From the NCBI GenBank assembly GCA_900542905.1, contig UQPF01000010.1, forward strand, positions 1 to 64,000: a stretch of DNA of 64,000 bases, read 5' to 3'. The notes under the pieces were generated by a model. That model did no database searches, had not been told where the DNA came from, and saw nothing but the letters and a program-made list of their open reading frames with translations. Shown one piece after another: positions 1 through 11,751 of this stretch (its first letter is position 1; every line of letters begins with the position of its first letter). Source of the DNA: an uncultured Collinsella sp. (GTDB lineage Bacteria; Actinomycetota; Coriobacteriia; Coriobacteriales; Coriobacteriaceae). Made by a program: the position numbers and the translations under genes.

Positions 1-48
1 GTCGGAAAGACACGCCGAGGTCGCCGCGGAGGGGTTGATATAGGGAGA

Positions 49-85
49 GGGCCTGACCCCATATCGTTGGGGCCAGGCCCGATTT
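49..85. terminator. GC-rich hairpin at the left edge
   Basis: Arms at 49-60 and 69-80 pair with one mismatch around an 8-nt loop and are followed on the plus strand by GATTTT. It could end a gene lying left of the window. The rest of 1-149 holds no gene that I can support. Confidence 0.4.
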
Positions 86-149
86 TGCCTCTTGACAATG
101 TCCTGCTCATATTAAAAGGAACGTCCCCAAGTGCCGACTCAGCCCCACC

Positions 150-614
150 TTAGAAGTGACGGCGGATGGCGTCGACCATACCCTGGGACGTGGTCTGGCC
201 GAGCACGTCGGCTGCGGCATCGGCGTCCATAAAGATGTTCATGAGCGCCTGCAGGGCCTCGACCTGGCCGCCCGGCTCGGCGATGCCCAGATTGATGACG
301 ATCTGCGCCGGCACCGGAGCGCCCATGCCAGCCATAGCGTTGAATGTCACGGGCGCGGCGGGCTTCACCACCGCGATATAGGGCTTGGCCACAAACCCCG
401 GATCGGTATGCGGAATGGCAATGTTTGCCGCCGGCATGGCAAGACCCGTGGGATAGGCATCCTCGCGCGTGCGAACGGCGTCGAGCCAACCGGATGCAAT
501 GTAGCCACGTGGTGCAAGCTCGCCCTCAAGCCGCGCGAACACCTCATCCGGCGTCGCACACTCCCAATCAAAAAACACCAGCTCAGGCGTAAACAGTGCT
601 TCGTTATCCGCCAT
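150..614 (-). CDS. PTS EIIA domain protein (fructose/galactitol type)
   Basis: A 154-residue free-standing EIIA phosphocarrier of the PTS fructose/mannitol-type fold. EIIA takes phosphate from HPr on a histidine and passes it to an EIIB partner. The active-site context AIPHTD puts the phospho-acceptor His at residue 69, and the length is that of a single EIIA domain. The ATG at 614 follows AGAGGTGAGCGC. No EIIB or EIIC gene is near, so the sugar cannot be inferred; a regulatory EIIA role is equally possible. It lies downstream of purN but is separated from it by a terminator hairpin. Confidence 0.8.
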   Translation of the reverse strand: MADNEALFTPELVFFDWECATPDEVFARLEGELAPRGYIASGWLDAVRTREDAYPTGLAMPAANIAIPHTDPGFVAKPYIAVVKPAAPVTFNAMAGMGAPVPAQIVINLGIAEPGGQVEALQALMNIFMDADAAADVLGQTTSQGMVDAIRRHF

Positions 615-690
615 GCGCTCACCTCTCTCATCTAGTCACCTGCGACGTTCTTGAATGACCAGTCGTTAAAGACCGTTCCCGATGACTACC

Positions 691-734
691 CAAAACAAAA
701 GGTGGCCACGCGCGCCTTGGCGCCAATGACCACC
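691..734 (-). terminator. Terminator after purN
   Basis: On the minus strand the arms at 734-727 and 708-701 (GGTGGTCA and TGGCCACC, one G-T pair) enclose a GC-rich inner region. They are followed by TTTTGTTTTG at 700-691. This ends the purM-purN unit before the EIIA gene. Confidence 0.7.
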
Positions 735-766
735 CTGACTACTCGGCTAAATTGTACTGTGCGCCG

Positions 767-1468
767 CTAGCCGCGAGGCGCGTCAATTGCGACCTTGCCG
801 CTCTCCAGCACGTGGACGCGACCGTCGGCGAGCATCTGCACGACCTCGGGATACAGCACGTGCTCAATCGCGTGGATGTGCTCCTCGAGCGTATCGACGT
901 CCCAGCCCTCCTCAACAGCCAGCGCGCGCTGGGCGATGATGGGGCCGTTGTCGTAGATCTCGTTGGCAAAATGCACGGTCACGCCAGTTACCTTGACGCC
1001 GCGCGCAAAGGCATCGTCGATCGCATGCGCGCCGGTAAAGCTCGGCAGCAGCGCGGGATGCAGATTGACCACGCGATTGGGGAATGCCGCCAGCAGCGGC
1101 GTGTGCACCATGCGCATGTAGCCGGCCATGACCACATACTCGCAACCGCGCTCGAGCAGCTCGTGCGCAATGATCTCGTCGGCGGCGATGGGGTCGGCAT
1201 AGACATCCTTGGACAGCGTGAGCGTCTGGATGCCCGCGCGCTCAGCGCGCTGCAAACCCTTAGCCGAAGGACGGCTCGACACCACAAGCTCAATCGAAGC
1301 GTTGAGCTTGCCGGCGGCGATCAGGTCGATCAGCGCCTGCAGGTTGGTACCCGAACCGCTGATGAGCACACCGATCTTGAGCGGCTCGGCCGTATCGGTG
1401 CCGGTCGGACGGGTGTAGGGCACAAAGCCCAGGCTCGCGGCAGCAGTCATCTGCTCGTTAGCGCTCAT
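767..1468 (-). CDS. purN: Phosphoribosylglycinamide formyltransferase PurN
   Basis: This is the folate-dependent GAR transformylase, step 3 of de novo IMP synthesis. It transfers formyl from 10-formyl-THF to GAR. The 233-residue protein has SGSGTNLQALID near residues 37-48, the catalytic NLHPALLPSF (Asn135, His137) and the Asp of IYDNGPI (Asp173). About 30 residues precede the usual start; the first ATG overlaps the end of purM by 11 nt, which suggests translational coupling, and Met7 (1450) is an alternative start. It is the last purine gene of this unit. Confidence 0.95.
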   Translation of the reverse strand: MSANEQMTAAASLGFVPYTRPTGTDTAEPLKIGVLISGSGTNLQALIDLIAAGKLNASIELVVSSRPSAKGLQRAERAGIQTLTLSKDVYADPIAADEIIAHELLERGCEYVVMAGYMRMVHTPLLAAFPNRVVNLHPALLPSFTGAHAIDDAFARGVKVTGVTVHFANEIYDNGPIIAQRALAVEEGWDVDTLEEHIHAIEHVLYPEVVQMLADGRVHVLESGKVAIDAPRG

Positions 1469-2561
1469 CGGAGTACACGACCTTACCGGAACCCTCGACG
1501 CACTCGCCCACGCGGAACGGCTTCTCGCCCAGCGCGACCAGAGCCTCGGTCACCGCGGCCTCGTCCTCGGGGGCGACGATCAGGCACAGGCCAACGCCCA
1601 TGTTGAAGGTCTTGCATGCCTCATTGGGCGCGAGCTCGGCCTGGCGCGAGACGTAGGTGATGACGGGCGGAACGTCCCAACCCATCTCGGCGCCGTTACG
1701 GGTGACCACGGCGTCAACGTCGTCGGCAAGCGCGCGGTTGAGGTTCTCGGTGATGCCGCCGCCGGTGATGTGGGCGATGGCGTGCACCGGAGCGCCACCG
1801 CGCAGCAGCTCCAGAATCGGCTTGACATAGATGCGCGTGGGGGCCAACAGGGCGTCTGCCAGCGAAGCACCGCCGAGCTCCTCGAGCGGACGGCTCAGCT
1901 CCTCCGCCTTAGCGGCGGCCTCGGGCGTGCCCGGCTTAATGCCGTCGACGCCGATGACCTTGCGCACGAGCGAGTAGCCGTTGGAGTGCACGCCGGTGGA
2001 AGGCAGGCCCAGGATCACATCGCCCGGGCGGACGTTTGCGGGGTCGAGCATCTTGGGACGGTCGACGACGCCCACGGTAAAGCCGGCAAGGTCGTAGTCG
2101 GCCGGAGCCATGACGCCGGGGTGCTCGGCCATCTCACCGCCCACGAGCGCGCAGCCCGCGAGCTTACAGCCATCGGCCACGCCCTTGATGATCTTTGCCA
2201 TGTGCCCGGCCTCGATGTGACCGACGGCAACATAGTCCAGGAAGAACAGCGGCTCGGCGCCCGAAGCCAAAATGTCGTTGACGCACATAGCGACCAGGTC
2301 CTGGCCCACCGTCTCGTGACGGTCCATGATCTGGGCAAGCACGAGCTTGGTGCCCACGCCGTCGGTACCGCTAATCAGAATCGGGTCTTCCATATCCTTA
2401 AGCGCGGCGGCCGAGAATAAGCCACCAAAGCCACCGATACCGCCGATGACCTCGGGACGGTTGGTGTCCTTAACCATCTGCTTAATAGCGTCAACGGCGC
2501 GGCCGCCCTCGGCGGTATCGACGCCGGCATCCTCATACGTCACATGCTTGCTGTCGCTCAT
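1458..2561 (-). CDS. purM: Phosphoribosylformylglycinamidine cyclo-ligase PurM
   Basis: AIR synthetase, step 5 of purine synthesis; it closes FGAM to AIR using ATP. The 367-residue protein shows the PurM signature GTDGVGTKL at residues 65-73 and the Gly-rich DYVAVGHIE region. It begins with ATG at 2561 after a GGGAGAGGAAGG-type ribosome site and overlaps purN at its end. purF lies upstream on the same strand after a 157-nt gap that contains a purF terminator-like hairpin, so purM may have its own promoter there. The purL step is not encoded in this window. Confidence 0.96.
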   Translation of the reverse strand: MSDSKHVTYEDAGVDTAEGGRAVDAIKQMVKDTNRPEVIGGIGGFGGLFSAAALKDMEDPILISGTDGVGTKLVLAQIMDRHETVGQDLVAMCVNDILASGAEPLFFLDYVAVGHIEAGHMAKIIKGVADGCKLAGCALVGGEMAEHPGVMAPADYDLAGFTVGVVDRPKMLDPANVRPGDVILGLPSTGVHSNGYSLVRKVIGVDGIKPGTPEAAAKAEELSRPLEELGGASLADALLAPTRIYVKPILELLRGGAPVHAIAHITGGGITENLNRALADDVDAVVTRNGAEMGWDVPPVITYVSRQAELAPNEACKTFNMGVGLCLIVAPEDEAAVTEALVALGEKPFRVGECVEGSGKVVYSDER

Positions 2562-2632
2562 CTGAGCCTTCCTCTCCCACTACCGTGGCGCCGCGCGGGC
2601 GCCAAACGGTGCTCATAGTTGCGTTCATTTCG

Positions 2633-2719
2633 GCGCGCGCCATAACAACGCGCGCCGTCATATCAACAAAACAGCAGGTAAAACCTACCAAAATAAACCT
2701 GTCCCTACATGGCAGGTTT
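2633..2719 (-). terminator. purF-purM intergenic hairpins
   Basis: On the minus strand, AAACCTG at 2719-2713 pairs with CAGGTTT at 2701-2695 and is followed by ATTTTGG, a weak terminator overlapping the purF stop. Further down, GGCGCGCG at 2657-2650 pairs with CGCGCGCC at 2640-2633. The first may end or attenuate purF transcription before purM. Confidence 0.5.
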
Positions 2720-4389
2720 TAGGCCTCGCCGTGTTCCTCTTCCCAGCTGCGATCGTCGTATTTCTCGACCACGGCGTCGTCATCAACGTGCAGCGGCTTG
2801 TCCAGGTTGCGGGGCTTAAAGCCCTCCATGAACTTGTCGCGGCCAAAGCTCTCGGGAATCGCCACGGGGTAGCGGCCGGTAAAGCACGCATCGCAGTAAC
2901 CGCCCTTGGGCATGACCTTAAGCAGGCCCTCGACCGAAAGGAAGGCCAGCGAATCGGCGCCGATATACTCGCAAATCTCGTCGACCGTCTTGTTGGCGCT
3001 GATAAGCTGCGACTGCACGTCGGTATCGATGCCGTAGAAGCACGGCCAGATGACCTCGGGCGAGTTGATGCGGATATGAATCTCCTTGGCGCCAGCGTTG
3101 CGCAGCATCTTGACGAGCTGCACCATGGTGGTGCCGCGCACGATGGAGTCGTCGATGACGACCAGGCGCTTGCCCTCGATGTTGTCGCGCAGCGGGTTGA
3201 GTTTCATACGCACGCCCATGGCGCGCAGCTCCTGCGTGGGCTCGATAAACGTACGGCCCACGTAGCGGTTCTTGATAAGACCCTCGCCAAAGGGAATACC
3301 GCTCTCGTGCGAATACCCCTCCGCGGGCGGCAGGCCGGAGTCGGGCACGCCGATGACCAGATCGGCCTCGACGGGCTCCTCGTGTGCCAGCTGGCGACCC
3401 ATGTCGTAACGGCAGGCATAGACGCTCTTGCCGTTCATGATGGAGTCGGGGCGGGCAAAGTAGACCTGCTCAAAGATGCAGTTTGCGGGCTCTTCGGCTG
3501 CAGGCACGCCCTGCTCGGATACCAGACCCTCGGCGCTGATGCGCAAGATCTCGCCGGGACGGACGTCACGGACGTACTCGGCACCCACGATGTCGAGTGC
3601 GCAGGTCTCGGAAGCAACGACCCAGCCGCCGGCGCGCGTGACACGGACGGCGGAGTCGACCGTCGCGGCGCCGTCCTGCGACGGCAGCTGCGAAACGGAT
3701 GCGGCATCGGCCTGGTCCAGGCCCTCGTCCACCAGCTTGCCCAGCACGAGCGGGCGAATGCCGTGCGGATCTCGGAATGCGTAGAGTGCCTGCTCGTTGA
3801 TGAGCGTCATGGCGTAGCCGCCGCGCACGAGCTCCATGGTCTTGCGAATGCCCTCGCGCAGATGGCCTGTACGCTGAGTAAAGTAGCCGATAAGCTTAGT
3901 CGCGACCTCGGAATCCGAATTGGAGAGGAACGGCACGCCCAGCTCGATCAGCTGGCGGCGCAGCTCGTCGGTGTTAACCAGAGTGCCGTTGTGAGCAAGC
4001 GCGATAATGACGCTGTTGATGGTAGAAAGATGCGGCTGCGAGGCTTCCCAGCTCTTGGCACCGGCAGTGCCATAGCGCACGTGGCCCACGGCCAGCTGGC
4101 CGGAGAGCGTCGACAGGTCGGCGTTGGAGAACACGCGATCGAGCAGTCCCAGGTCTTTGCGAACCATAACCGTGCCGCCATCACCCACGGCGATTCCCGC
4201 CGATTCCTGGCCGCGATGCTGCAGCGCGCGCAGACCAAAGTACGTCAGTCGAGCCACATCGCGATCGGGTGCCCACACACCAAAAATGCCGCATTCCTCA
4301 TGCAGCTGGTCGGAGTCCGGATCATACGTCGACATGGTCTTCACCTGTCCCGCGGCACGCTCGGCCGCGCGGATGGTTTCTTGAGACAT
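2719..4389 (-). CDS. purF: Amidophosphoribosyltransferase PurF
   Basis: The committed step of purine synthesis: PRPP plus glutamine gives phosphoribosylamine. The 556-residue protein has an N-terminal Ntn glutaminase domain whose nucleophile Cys33 lies in EECGIFGVW, and a C-terminal phosphoribosyltransferase domain with VVIDDSIVRGTT. PurF enzymes are usually processed to expose that Cys, so the preceding residues act as a propeptide. Two starts are credible: ATG 4389 after GAGGGG, and ATG 4335 after AGGTGAAGACC. The second gives a propeptide of more usual length. It is transcribed toward purM and away from the 4684 gene. Confidence 0.95.
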   Translation of the reverse strand: MSQETIRAAERAAGQVKTMSTYDPDSDQLHEECGIFGVWAPDRDVARLTYFGLRALQHRGQESAGIAVGDGGTVMVRKDLGLLDRVFSNADLSTLSGQLAVGHVRYGTAGAKSWEASQPHLSTINSVIIALAHNGTLVNTDELRRQLIELGVPFLSNSDSEVATKLIGYFTQRTGHLREGIRKTMELVRGGYAMTLINEQALYAFRDPHGIRPLVLGKLVDEGLDQADAASVSQLPSQDGAATVDSAVRVTRAGGWVVASETCALDIVGAEYVRDVRPGEILRISAEGLVSEQGVPAAEEPANCIFEQVYFARPDSIMNGKSVYACRYDMGRQLAHEEPVEADLVIGVPDSGLPPAEGYSHESGIPFGEGLIKNRYVGRTFIEPTQELRAMGVRMKLNPLRDNIEGKRLVVIDDSIVRGTTMVQLVKMLRNAGAKEIHIRINSPEVIWPCFYGIDTDVQSQLISANKTVDEICEYIGADSLAFLSVEGLLKVMPKGGYCDACFTGRYPVAIPESFGRDKFMEGFKPRNLDKPLHVDDDAVVEKYDDRSWEEEHGEA

Positions 4390-4430
4390 GGCATCCCCTC
4401 AGAGCCTCGTTATTTGGCGTTACCTGCCCT

Positions 4431-4501
4431 ATTATACGCACGGCAAGACAAGCACTCCCGCGCATGAACAGCGCTTTTTAAAAGCCCACCGAGCTTATAA
4501 T
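4431..4501. promoter_or_regulatory. Divergent -10 boxes between purF and the 4684 gene
   Basis: A minus-strand TATAAT (4436-4431) faces purF and a plus-strand TATAAT (4496-4501) faces the membrane protein gene. Neither has a good -35 box at 17 nt. The plus-strand transcript would have a leader of about 175 nt (4507-4683) in which I recognise no riboswitch. Confidence 0.4.
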
Positions 4502-4683
4502 CCGTTTTGCAGCCAAACATTTTATTGGGCAGGCGCCTCGGGGCCGACGATCCCGCATACTTCCGTTGCGACGCGTCTTGCCCGCCGTTGGGGCTTGCAT
4601 TGTTGCAATTGGGACGTTCGTCCTGTCTTTTGGCAGGTCGGCGGCGTATCCTTGTACCTACAGCAAAACGAGAAAGGTTATGT

Positions 4684-5913
4684 ATGGATCGAAACGAACT
4701 CGACCCCAGCGTCCCCAGCGCCACGGAGGTCAAGAAGATCCCCCTCATCATTAAGGTATACGCCGTCCTGTGCATCCTGTCCGGCGTGGGCACGCTCCCG
4801 TCGGTCGGCGCCTTTATGTGGCAGGTCATCACCGCGCTCATCAACGGCAACGCCGCCGCCAAGCTCGGCGATAACACGCTCGTCGCGGTCGGACTGATTG
4901 TCGCCGGCATCATGCTCTCGGCTGCCAGTGCCGTCATCTTGATCATCTTTGGCCTTGACCTCATCAAGAACCAGCGCCGCAATGCCGCCCGTCTGTCCTA
5001 TATCCTTATCGCGTTTACCGTCGTCGAGCTTTTGGTTGACGTGATGCTCCAGGGCATCGGGCCCTTCTTGCTGCGCCCTGCCATCCAGCTCGGCATCCTC
5101 GTCGCACTTTCGGCCACCGTCGACCCCACGCTGCGCCAGGAGCGCGAGCTGCAGCGCCGCCTGCAGGAGATGCTCGACCGCGACGCCGCCGCCGAGGGCA
5201 TGCTCGGGCGCGATGAAACCGGCGAGGGCTACATCAAGCTCAACTACTTCAACCTGTTCTGGGTATTCTTTGTCTGCTGCGTGCTCGGCCTGGTCCTGGA
5301 GGATATCTGGCATATGACCGTCAACGATCCGGGTGTCTACCAGGACCGCGCCGGTATGCTGTTTGGCCCTTTCAGCCCCATCTACGGCTTTGGTGCCGTG
5401 CTCATGACCATGGTGCTCAACCGCTTCTATAAAAAGAACCCCATCATCATTTTCCTGGTGAGCGCCCTGCTCGGCGCCAGCTTTGAGGTGTTCGTGGGCT
5501 GGTTTATGCAGACCGCGTTTGGCGTGGTCTCGTGGAGCTACTCGCACATAACGCTGTTCGGTATGCCCGACCCGCTCGTGGTCCTCACGGGCGGACGCAC
5601 CTGCACGGGCTTCGCCTGTCTGTGGGGCCTGGGTGGCCTCATCTGGATCAAGCTGCTGCTGCCGAGGCTGCTCAAGCTCATCAACATGATTCCGTGGAAG
5701 AGCCGCTACTCGGCTACCGTCATCTTCACCATCATTATGCTGGTCGATGGCGTTATGACGCTGCAGTCGCTCGATTATTGGTATCAGCGCGTCAACGGCA
5801 CGGAACCGGATATTCCCGTTGCGCAGTTCTACGGCAAGTACTTCGATAATGACTTTATGGAAAACCGCTTCCAGAGCATGACCATGAGCCCCAAGGATGC
5901 GACGCGCGTGTAG
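4684..5913 (+). CDS. Multi-spanning membrane protein, CmpB-like (putative ABC-transporter type IV)
   Basis: A 409-residue protein. The N-terminal half has about four membrane segments (residues 20-165). A short Arg/Glu-rich cytoplasmic stretch follows, and the C-terminal half has about five more segments with GPFSPIYGFG and GRTCTGFACLWG. The C-terminal pattern resembles the bacterial CmpB-like membrane family, often labelled a putative ABC-transporter component; its biochemical role is unknown. The start ATG at 4684 follows AGAAAGG. It is monocistronic, divergent from purF and closed by a strong terminator. The family call is from memory of the motif pattern. Confidence 0.7.
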   Translation: MDRNELDPSVPSATEVKKIPLIIKVYAVLCILSGVGTLPSVGAFMWQVITALINGNAAAKLGDNTLVAVGLIVAGIMLSAASAVILIIFGLDLIKNQRRNAARLSYILIAFTVVELLVDVMLQGIGPFLLRPAIQLGILVALSATVDPTLRQERELQRRLQEMLDRDAAAEGMLGRDETGEGYIKLNYFNLFWVFFVCCVLGLVLEDIWHMTVNDPGVYQDRAGMLFGPFSPIYGFGAVLMTMVLNRFYKKNPIIIFLVSALLGASFEVFVGWFMQTAFGVVSWSYSHITLFGMPDPLVVLTGGRTCTGFACLWGLGGLIWIKLLLPRLLKLINMIPWKSRYSATVIFTIIMLVDGVMTLQSLDYWYQRVNGTEPDIPVAQFYGKYFDNDFMENRFQSMTMSPKDATRV

Positions 5914-5937
5914 CGCCAACCGCGCCCAAAACGCAAA

Positions 5938-5975
5938 ATGCCCGCCGGTATCACACGTACCGGCGGGCATTTTTA
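5938..5975 (+). terminator. Strong terminator after the CmpB-like gene
   Basis: A perfect 13-bp stem (5938-5950 with 5958-5970, core CCCGCCGGTA) with a 7-nt loop is followed by TTTTTA. It lies between convergent genes and may serve the MoaE-like gene as well. Confidence 0.85.
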
Positions 5976-6003
5976 TAAACGAGCCTTCTATCGACGCAAG
6001 CCT

Positions 6004-6423
6004 CTACGCCTCGCGCTCGACCTCACTCACGCATTCATTCTTGATGGTGCCAACGAGCGCCTGCAGCGCATCGACCACGTGCGGGCGAATGTCCCCGCCG
6101 ATGAGCACGAGCATGATGTCGTCACCTACGGCAAGCTCACCGCTTGCCAGCCACACGCGCACATAGCCGATACCCGGCATCGCGCGCGTCGCCTCGATGG
6201 CGGCCTGTACCTTGCTGGCGTCGTAGCCAAACACCATGCCGCCCACCTTGTGGCCCGGCGCCACGCCATCGGTCTCGACACCGCGCGCCTCGGCCTTGGA
6301 CGTCGCGCGCACCACACCGTTATGTGTCAGATACATACCGCACGCAGGTGCCGACGAATCGGCCTTGGCCTCGCGCAGCCAAGCATCAACCGAAGGCATC
6401 GTTTTGCCATTCTCGAGCATCAT
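6004..6423 (-). CDS. MoaE-like protein
   Basis: A 139-residue protein resembling the large subunit of molybdopterin synthase. The match is best in the C-terminal half (IGYVRVWLASGELAVGDDIM, then a helix ending VGTIKNE), which corresponds to the MoaE region before its catalytic lysines. The usual C-terminal W-K-x-E segment with the second catalytic Lys is not visible; VSEVEREA stands there. No moaA, moaC, moaD or mog gene is in the window. It may be a Moco enzyme, or a MoaE-fold protein used for something else. Confidence 0.6.
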   Translation of the reverse strand: MMLENGKTMPSVDAWLREAKADSSAPACGMYLTHNGVVRATSKAEARGVETDGVAPGHKVGGMVFGYDASKVQAAIEATRAMPGIGYVRVWLASGELAVGDDIMLVLIGGDIRPHVVDALQALVGTIKNECVSEVEREA

Positions 6424-6441
6424 TTCTCCCTTACCGTCGTC

Positions 6442-6478
6442 GAGTAGCCAATTTGGAACGGGGCTTTTTTAGCTACTC
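6442..6478. repeat. 37-nt palindromic intergenic repeat, copy A
   Basis: The ends GAGTAGC and GCTACTC form a 7-bp stem around a centre containing AATTTGGAACGGGGCT. A second copy of the same length lies at 30915-30951. Here it sits between the sortase stop and the MoaE-like gene start. Confidence 0.75.
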
Positions 6479-6487
6479 TCGAACAAC

Positions 6488-7492
6488 TTATTCCTCGACC
6501 GGCGTGAGCACCATGACAGCACGCGTGTTGCTCAGCGATAACGAACGACAGGTCACAAGCGTTACGACCTTGGTTGCCGAAGCGGCACGATCGGTGGCAT
6601 CGCTCGCCACGGCAGAGGCACCGTCAAGCATCTCGGACAGGTAGTTCTTGAGCCCGTCGTCGCCCTCAAAATTGGGCGTGCGCGCCTTGGCATACGTGTC
6701 CTCGACAACTTTGGTCGCCAGTGGTCGCAGCTTATACGTAGCATCCCGTGTGATGTAATACACAAACTCAATGCTGTCGAACGTCGCCTGGTCGGTGGTG
6801 TCCGAAATCACATTGAACATCGATCCGTCGTTCATATGGTGGCCGTAAATCGTGGTCTGCTGGTCGACCATTCCCGGCGCGGTGTCATCACTATCTAAGA
6901 AAATGGCACCGGACGCGTTAGATGTACCGTCAAACAGCGTGTTGAGGTATTTGGAGTTGTTGTTGGTCTGCACCACGGGGTAGTTGATGTTGGTGCCGGG
7001 CGCGTAAATCCAACCCACAACCTCGGGATTTGTCTGGGCAAGCGCATTAAAGTCGATAATTGGCACGCCACTGGCGTCCTTGTCGCTCACATATTGTTTT
7101 TCGATCTTTTGGTACGACTCGCTCGCCTGCTTGTAACCGATCTGCGCATTGATAAAGATGGCTGCAGCGGCAACGATTAGGCCGATGCCAATAATGATGA
7201 GCAAGATGGGGATAACGGAGCGGCGCTTTTTGCGCGGCGGCTCGGTATAGCTCGACGGAGCGGCGCCCGACTGTTTCGTAGAACGCGATTCTTTCTTGGC
7301 CGTATCATACGACGAAGGGCGATATGCAGCCGGCGTATCCTGGCGATGATGGGACATCGGCGTTACGGGACGCGGCGCGCGCGGCTGCTGAGGAGAGGAT
7401 GTCCGACCCTGCTGTGCCGCACGGGCAGCACCCGGCTTCGACGGATCGGGAATCTGAGAAGCCTTGAATCGTTTTCCCTGATAGTCGGACAT
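6488..7492 (-). CDS. Class B sortase
   Basis: A membrane-bound cysteine transpeptidase that cleaves a sorting motif and attaches surface proteins to the cell wall. Of 334 residues, 1-90 are a Pro/Ser/Arg-rich cytoplasmic tail, 93-115 the membrane anchor and 150-334 the extracellular catalytic domain. The triad is visible: His218 in YGHHMNDGSMF, Cys315 in TLVTC and Arg324 in SNTRAVMVL. ATG 7492 follows AAGGAG. It lies 35 nt downstream of purE and is probably co-transcribed. The LPxTG adhesin at 58.8-62.2 kb is a possible but unproven substrate. The long basic-disordered N-terminus is unusual for the class. Confidence 0.9.
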   Translation of the reverse strand: MSDYQGKRFKASQIPDPSKPGAARAAQQGRTSSPQQPRAPRPVTPMSHHRQDTPAAYRPSSYDTAKKESRSTKQSGAAPSSYTEPPRKKRRSVIPILLIIIGIGLIVAAAAIFINAQIGYKQASESYQKIEKQYVSDKDASGVPIIDFNALAQTNPEVVGWIYAPGTNINYPVVQTNNNSKYLNTLFDGTSNASGAIFLDSDDTAPGMVDQQTTIYGHHMNDGSMFNVISDTTDQATFDSIEFVYYITRDATYKLRPLATKVVEDTYAKARTPNFEGDDGLKNYLSEMLDGASAVASDATDRAASATKVVTLVTCRSLSLSNTRAVMVLTPVEE

Positions 7493-7527
7493 GGCTCTCC
7501 TTATACTGCGGTGAAACGGCGGAACGC

Positions 7528-7992
7528 CTAGGCGTCGGCCATCTCCTGCTTCATCTTCTCGATAACCTTGCGGTACTCGGGGTCGCATGCGCCCAAGATC
7601 TGCGTGGCATAGATGGCGGCGTTCTTGGCGCCGTTGATGGCAACGCAGGCCACGGGTACGCCCGAAGGCATCTGCACCATCGACAGCAGCGAATCCATAC
7701 CGCCCAGGTCACTCGTCTTCATAGGCACACCGATAACCGGTAGCGGCGTAAAGGCAGCCACGACACCACCCAAGTGAGCGGCCTTGCCGGCGGCGGCGAT
7801 AATCACTTTGATACCGCGATCGGCGGCAGTCGAGGCCCACTCGTGGACCTTCGCCGGCGTGCGGTGTGCGCTCGCAATGACAAGCTCATAGGGCACACCA
7901 AGCGCCTCGAGCTCGGCGGTGCAGCCTTCCATAACGCCCAGATCGGACTTGGAACCCATGATGATCCCGACAACCGGCTTTTGATCTGCCAT
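7528..7992 (-). CDS. purE: N5-CAIR mutase PurE
   Basis: Class I PurE, the mutase converting N5-CAIR to CAIR in purine synthesis. The 154-residue protein shows the signature GSKSD, then SAHRTP and AGKAAHLGG, which bind the substrate phosphate and ribose. ATG 7992 has AGGAGG eight bases upstream; an in-frame TTG six bases earlier lies too close to that site. PurK, the usual partner, is not in the window. It is followed closely by the sortase gene. Confidence 0.95.
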   Translation of the reverse strand: MADQKPVVGIIMGSKSDLGVMEGCTAELEALGVPYELVIASAHRTPAKVHEWASTAADRGIKVIIAAAGKAAHLGGVVAAFTPLPVIGVPMKTSDLGGMDSLLSMVQMPSGVPVACVAINGAKNAAIYATQILGACDPEYRKVIEKMKQEMADA

Positions 7993-8102
7993 AAACAAAG
8001 ACCTCCTGTTGAGAGCGGTGACGCGGCGGATCCGCGACCCTTAACTACTGAGAGTAGTATAGCCGCTCCCGTCCCTGCGGTCTTTGTGGCGCTTCGCGGG
8101 CG

Positions 8103-8163
8103 GGCCAGGCTTTATCTTCACTCCGGTTGCTTCGCAAAGTCGTTCAGATGAAAACACCAGACC
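8103..8163 (-). repeat. GARCGAC-loop palindromic element, copy 1
   Basis: Read on the minus strand, the core (8147-8115) has CTGAACGACTTTGC followed by GCAACCGGAGTGAA, flanked by partly complementary arms (8103-8117 and 8146-8163). The core matches the second copy at 8363-8394, where the arms are perfect. It lies in the 444-nt gap between carB and purE, which has no credible gene. Confidence 0.55.
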
Positions 8164-8221
8164 GCCGCGGGGCACCCTCGACCTACCGGGGGTTGCTATG
8201 ACGTACGTTGGCTGAATTATT

Positions 8222-8263
8222 AGTGTGGGCCCTGCCGTTCGTTCGAACGGCAGGGCCCACACT
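8222..8263. terminator. Perfect 20-bp palindrome downstream of carB
   Basis: Arms 8222-8241 and 8244-8263 (core GGGCCCTGCCGTTCG) are perfectly complementary around TT. There is no strong T-run on either side, so it is either a non-canonical terminator for the carA-carB transcript or a protein-binding palindrome. Confidence 0.6.
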
Positions 8264-8333
8264 CATTTTCTATTCAGCCCTAGTCATCGCGCAAAGCCCC
8301 TTCGGCAGCACACGGTGCAGCCAAGTCACCGCA

Positions 8334-8424
8334 GGCCGGGGCGGGAGGGGCCGAGTTTCCTCCTGAGCGACTCTGCTTGCAGCCGGAGCGAAAGGGGGAA
8401 ATCTCGGCCCCTCCCGCCCCGGCC
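8334..8424. repeat. GARCGAC-loop palindromic element, copy 2
   Basis: Arms 8334-8355 and 8403-8424 are a perfect 22-bp inverted repeat (core GGGGCGGGAGGGGCC). They enclose a 47-nt loop with a core at 8363-8394: CTGAGCGACTCTGC, then GCAGCCGGAGCGAA. The element ends 12 bp from the carB stop codon. Confidence 0.7.
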
Positions 8425-8435
8425 GGCCAGGTCAA

Positions 8436-11750
<3,315 letters not shown>

Positions 11751-11751
11751 G

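Noticed and set aside
4502..4683. Possible riboswitch in the leader of the CmpB-like gene or for purF
   Set aside because: I could not match a purine, PRPP, TPP or other known aptamer core; only ordinary small hairpins are visible.
8041..8262. Short minus-strand frame of 73 codons in the carB-purE gap
   Set aside because: It lies entirely over the palindromic repeat and hairpin, with no ribosome site; its text is a translation of the repeat.
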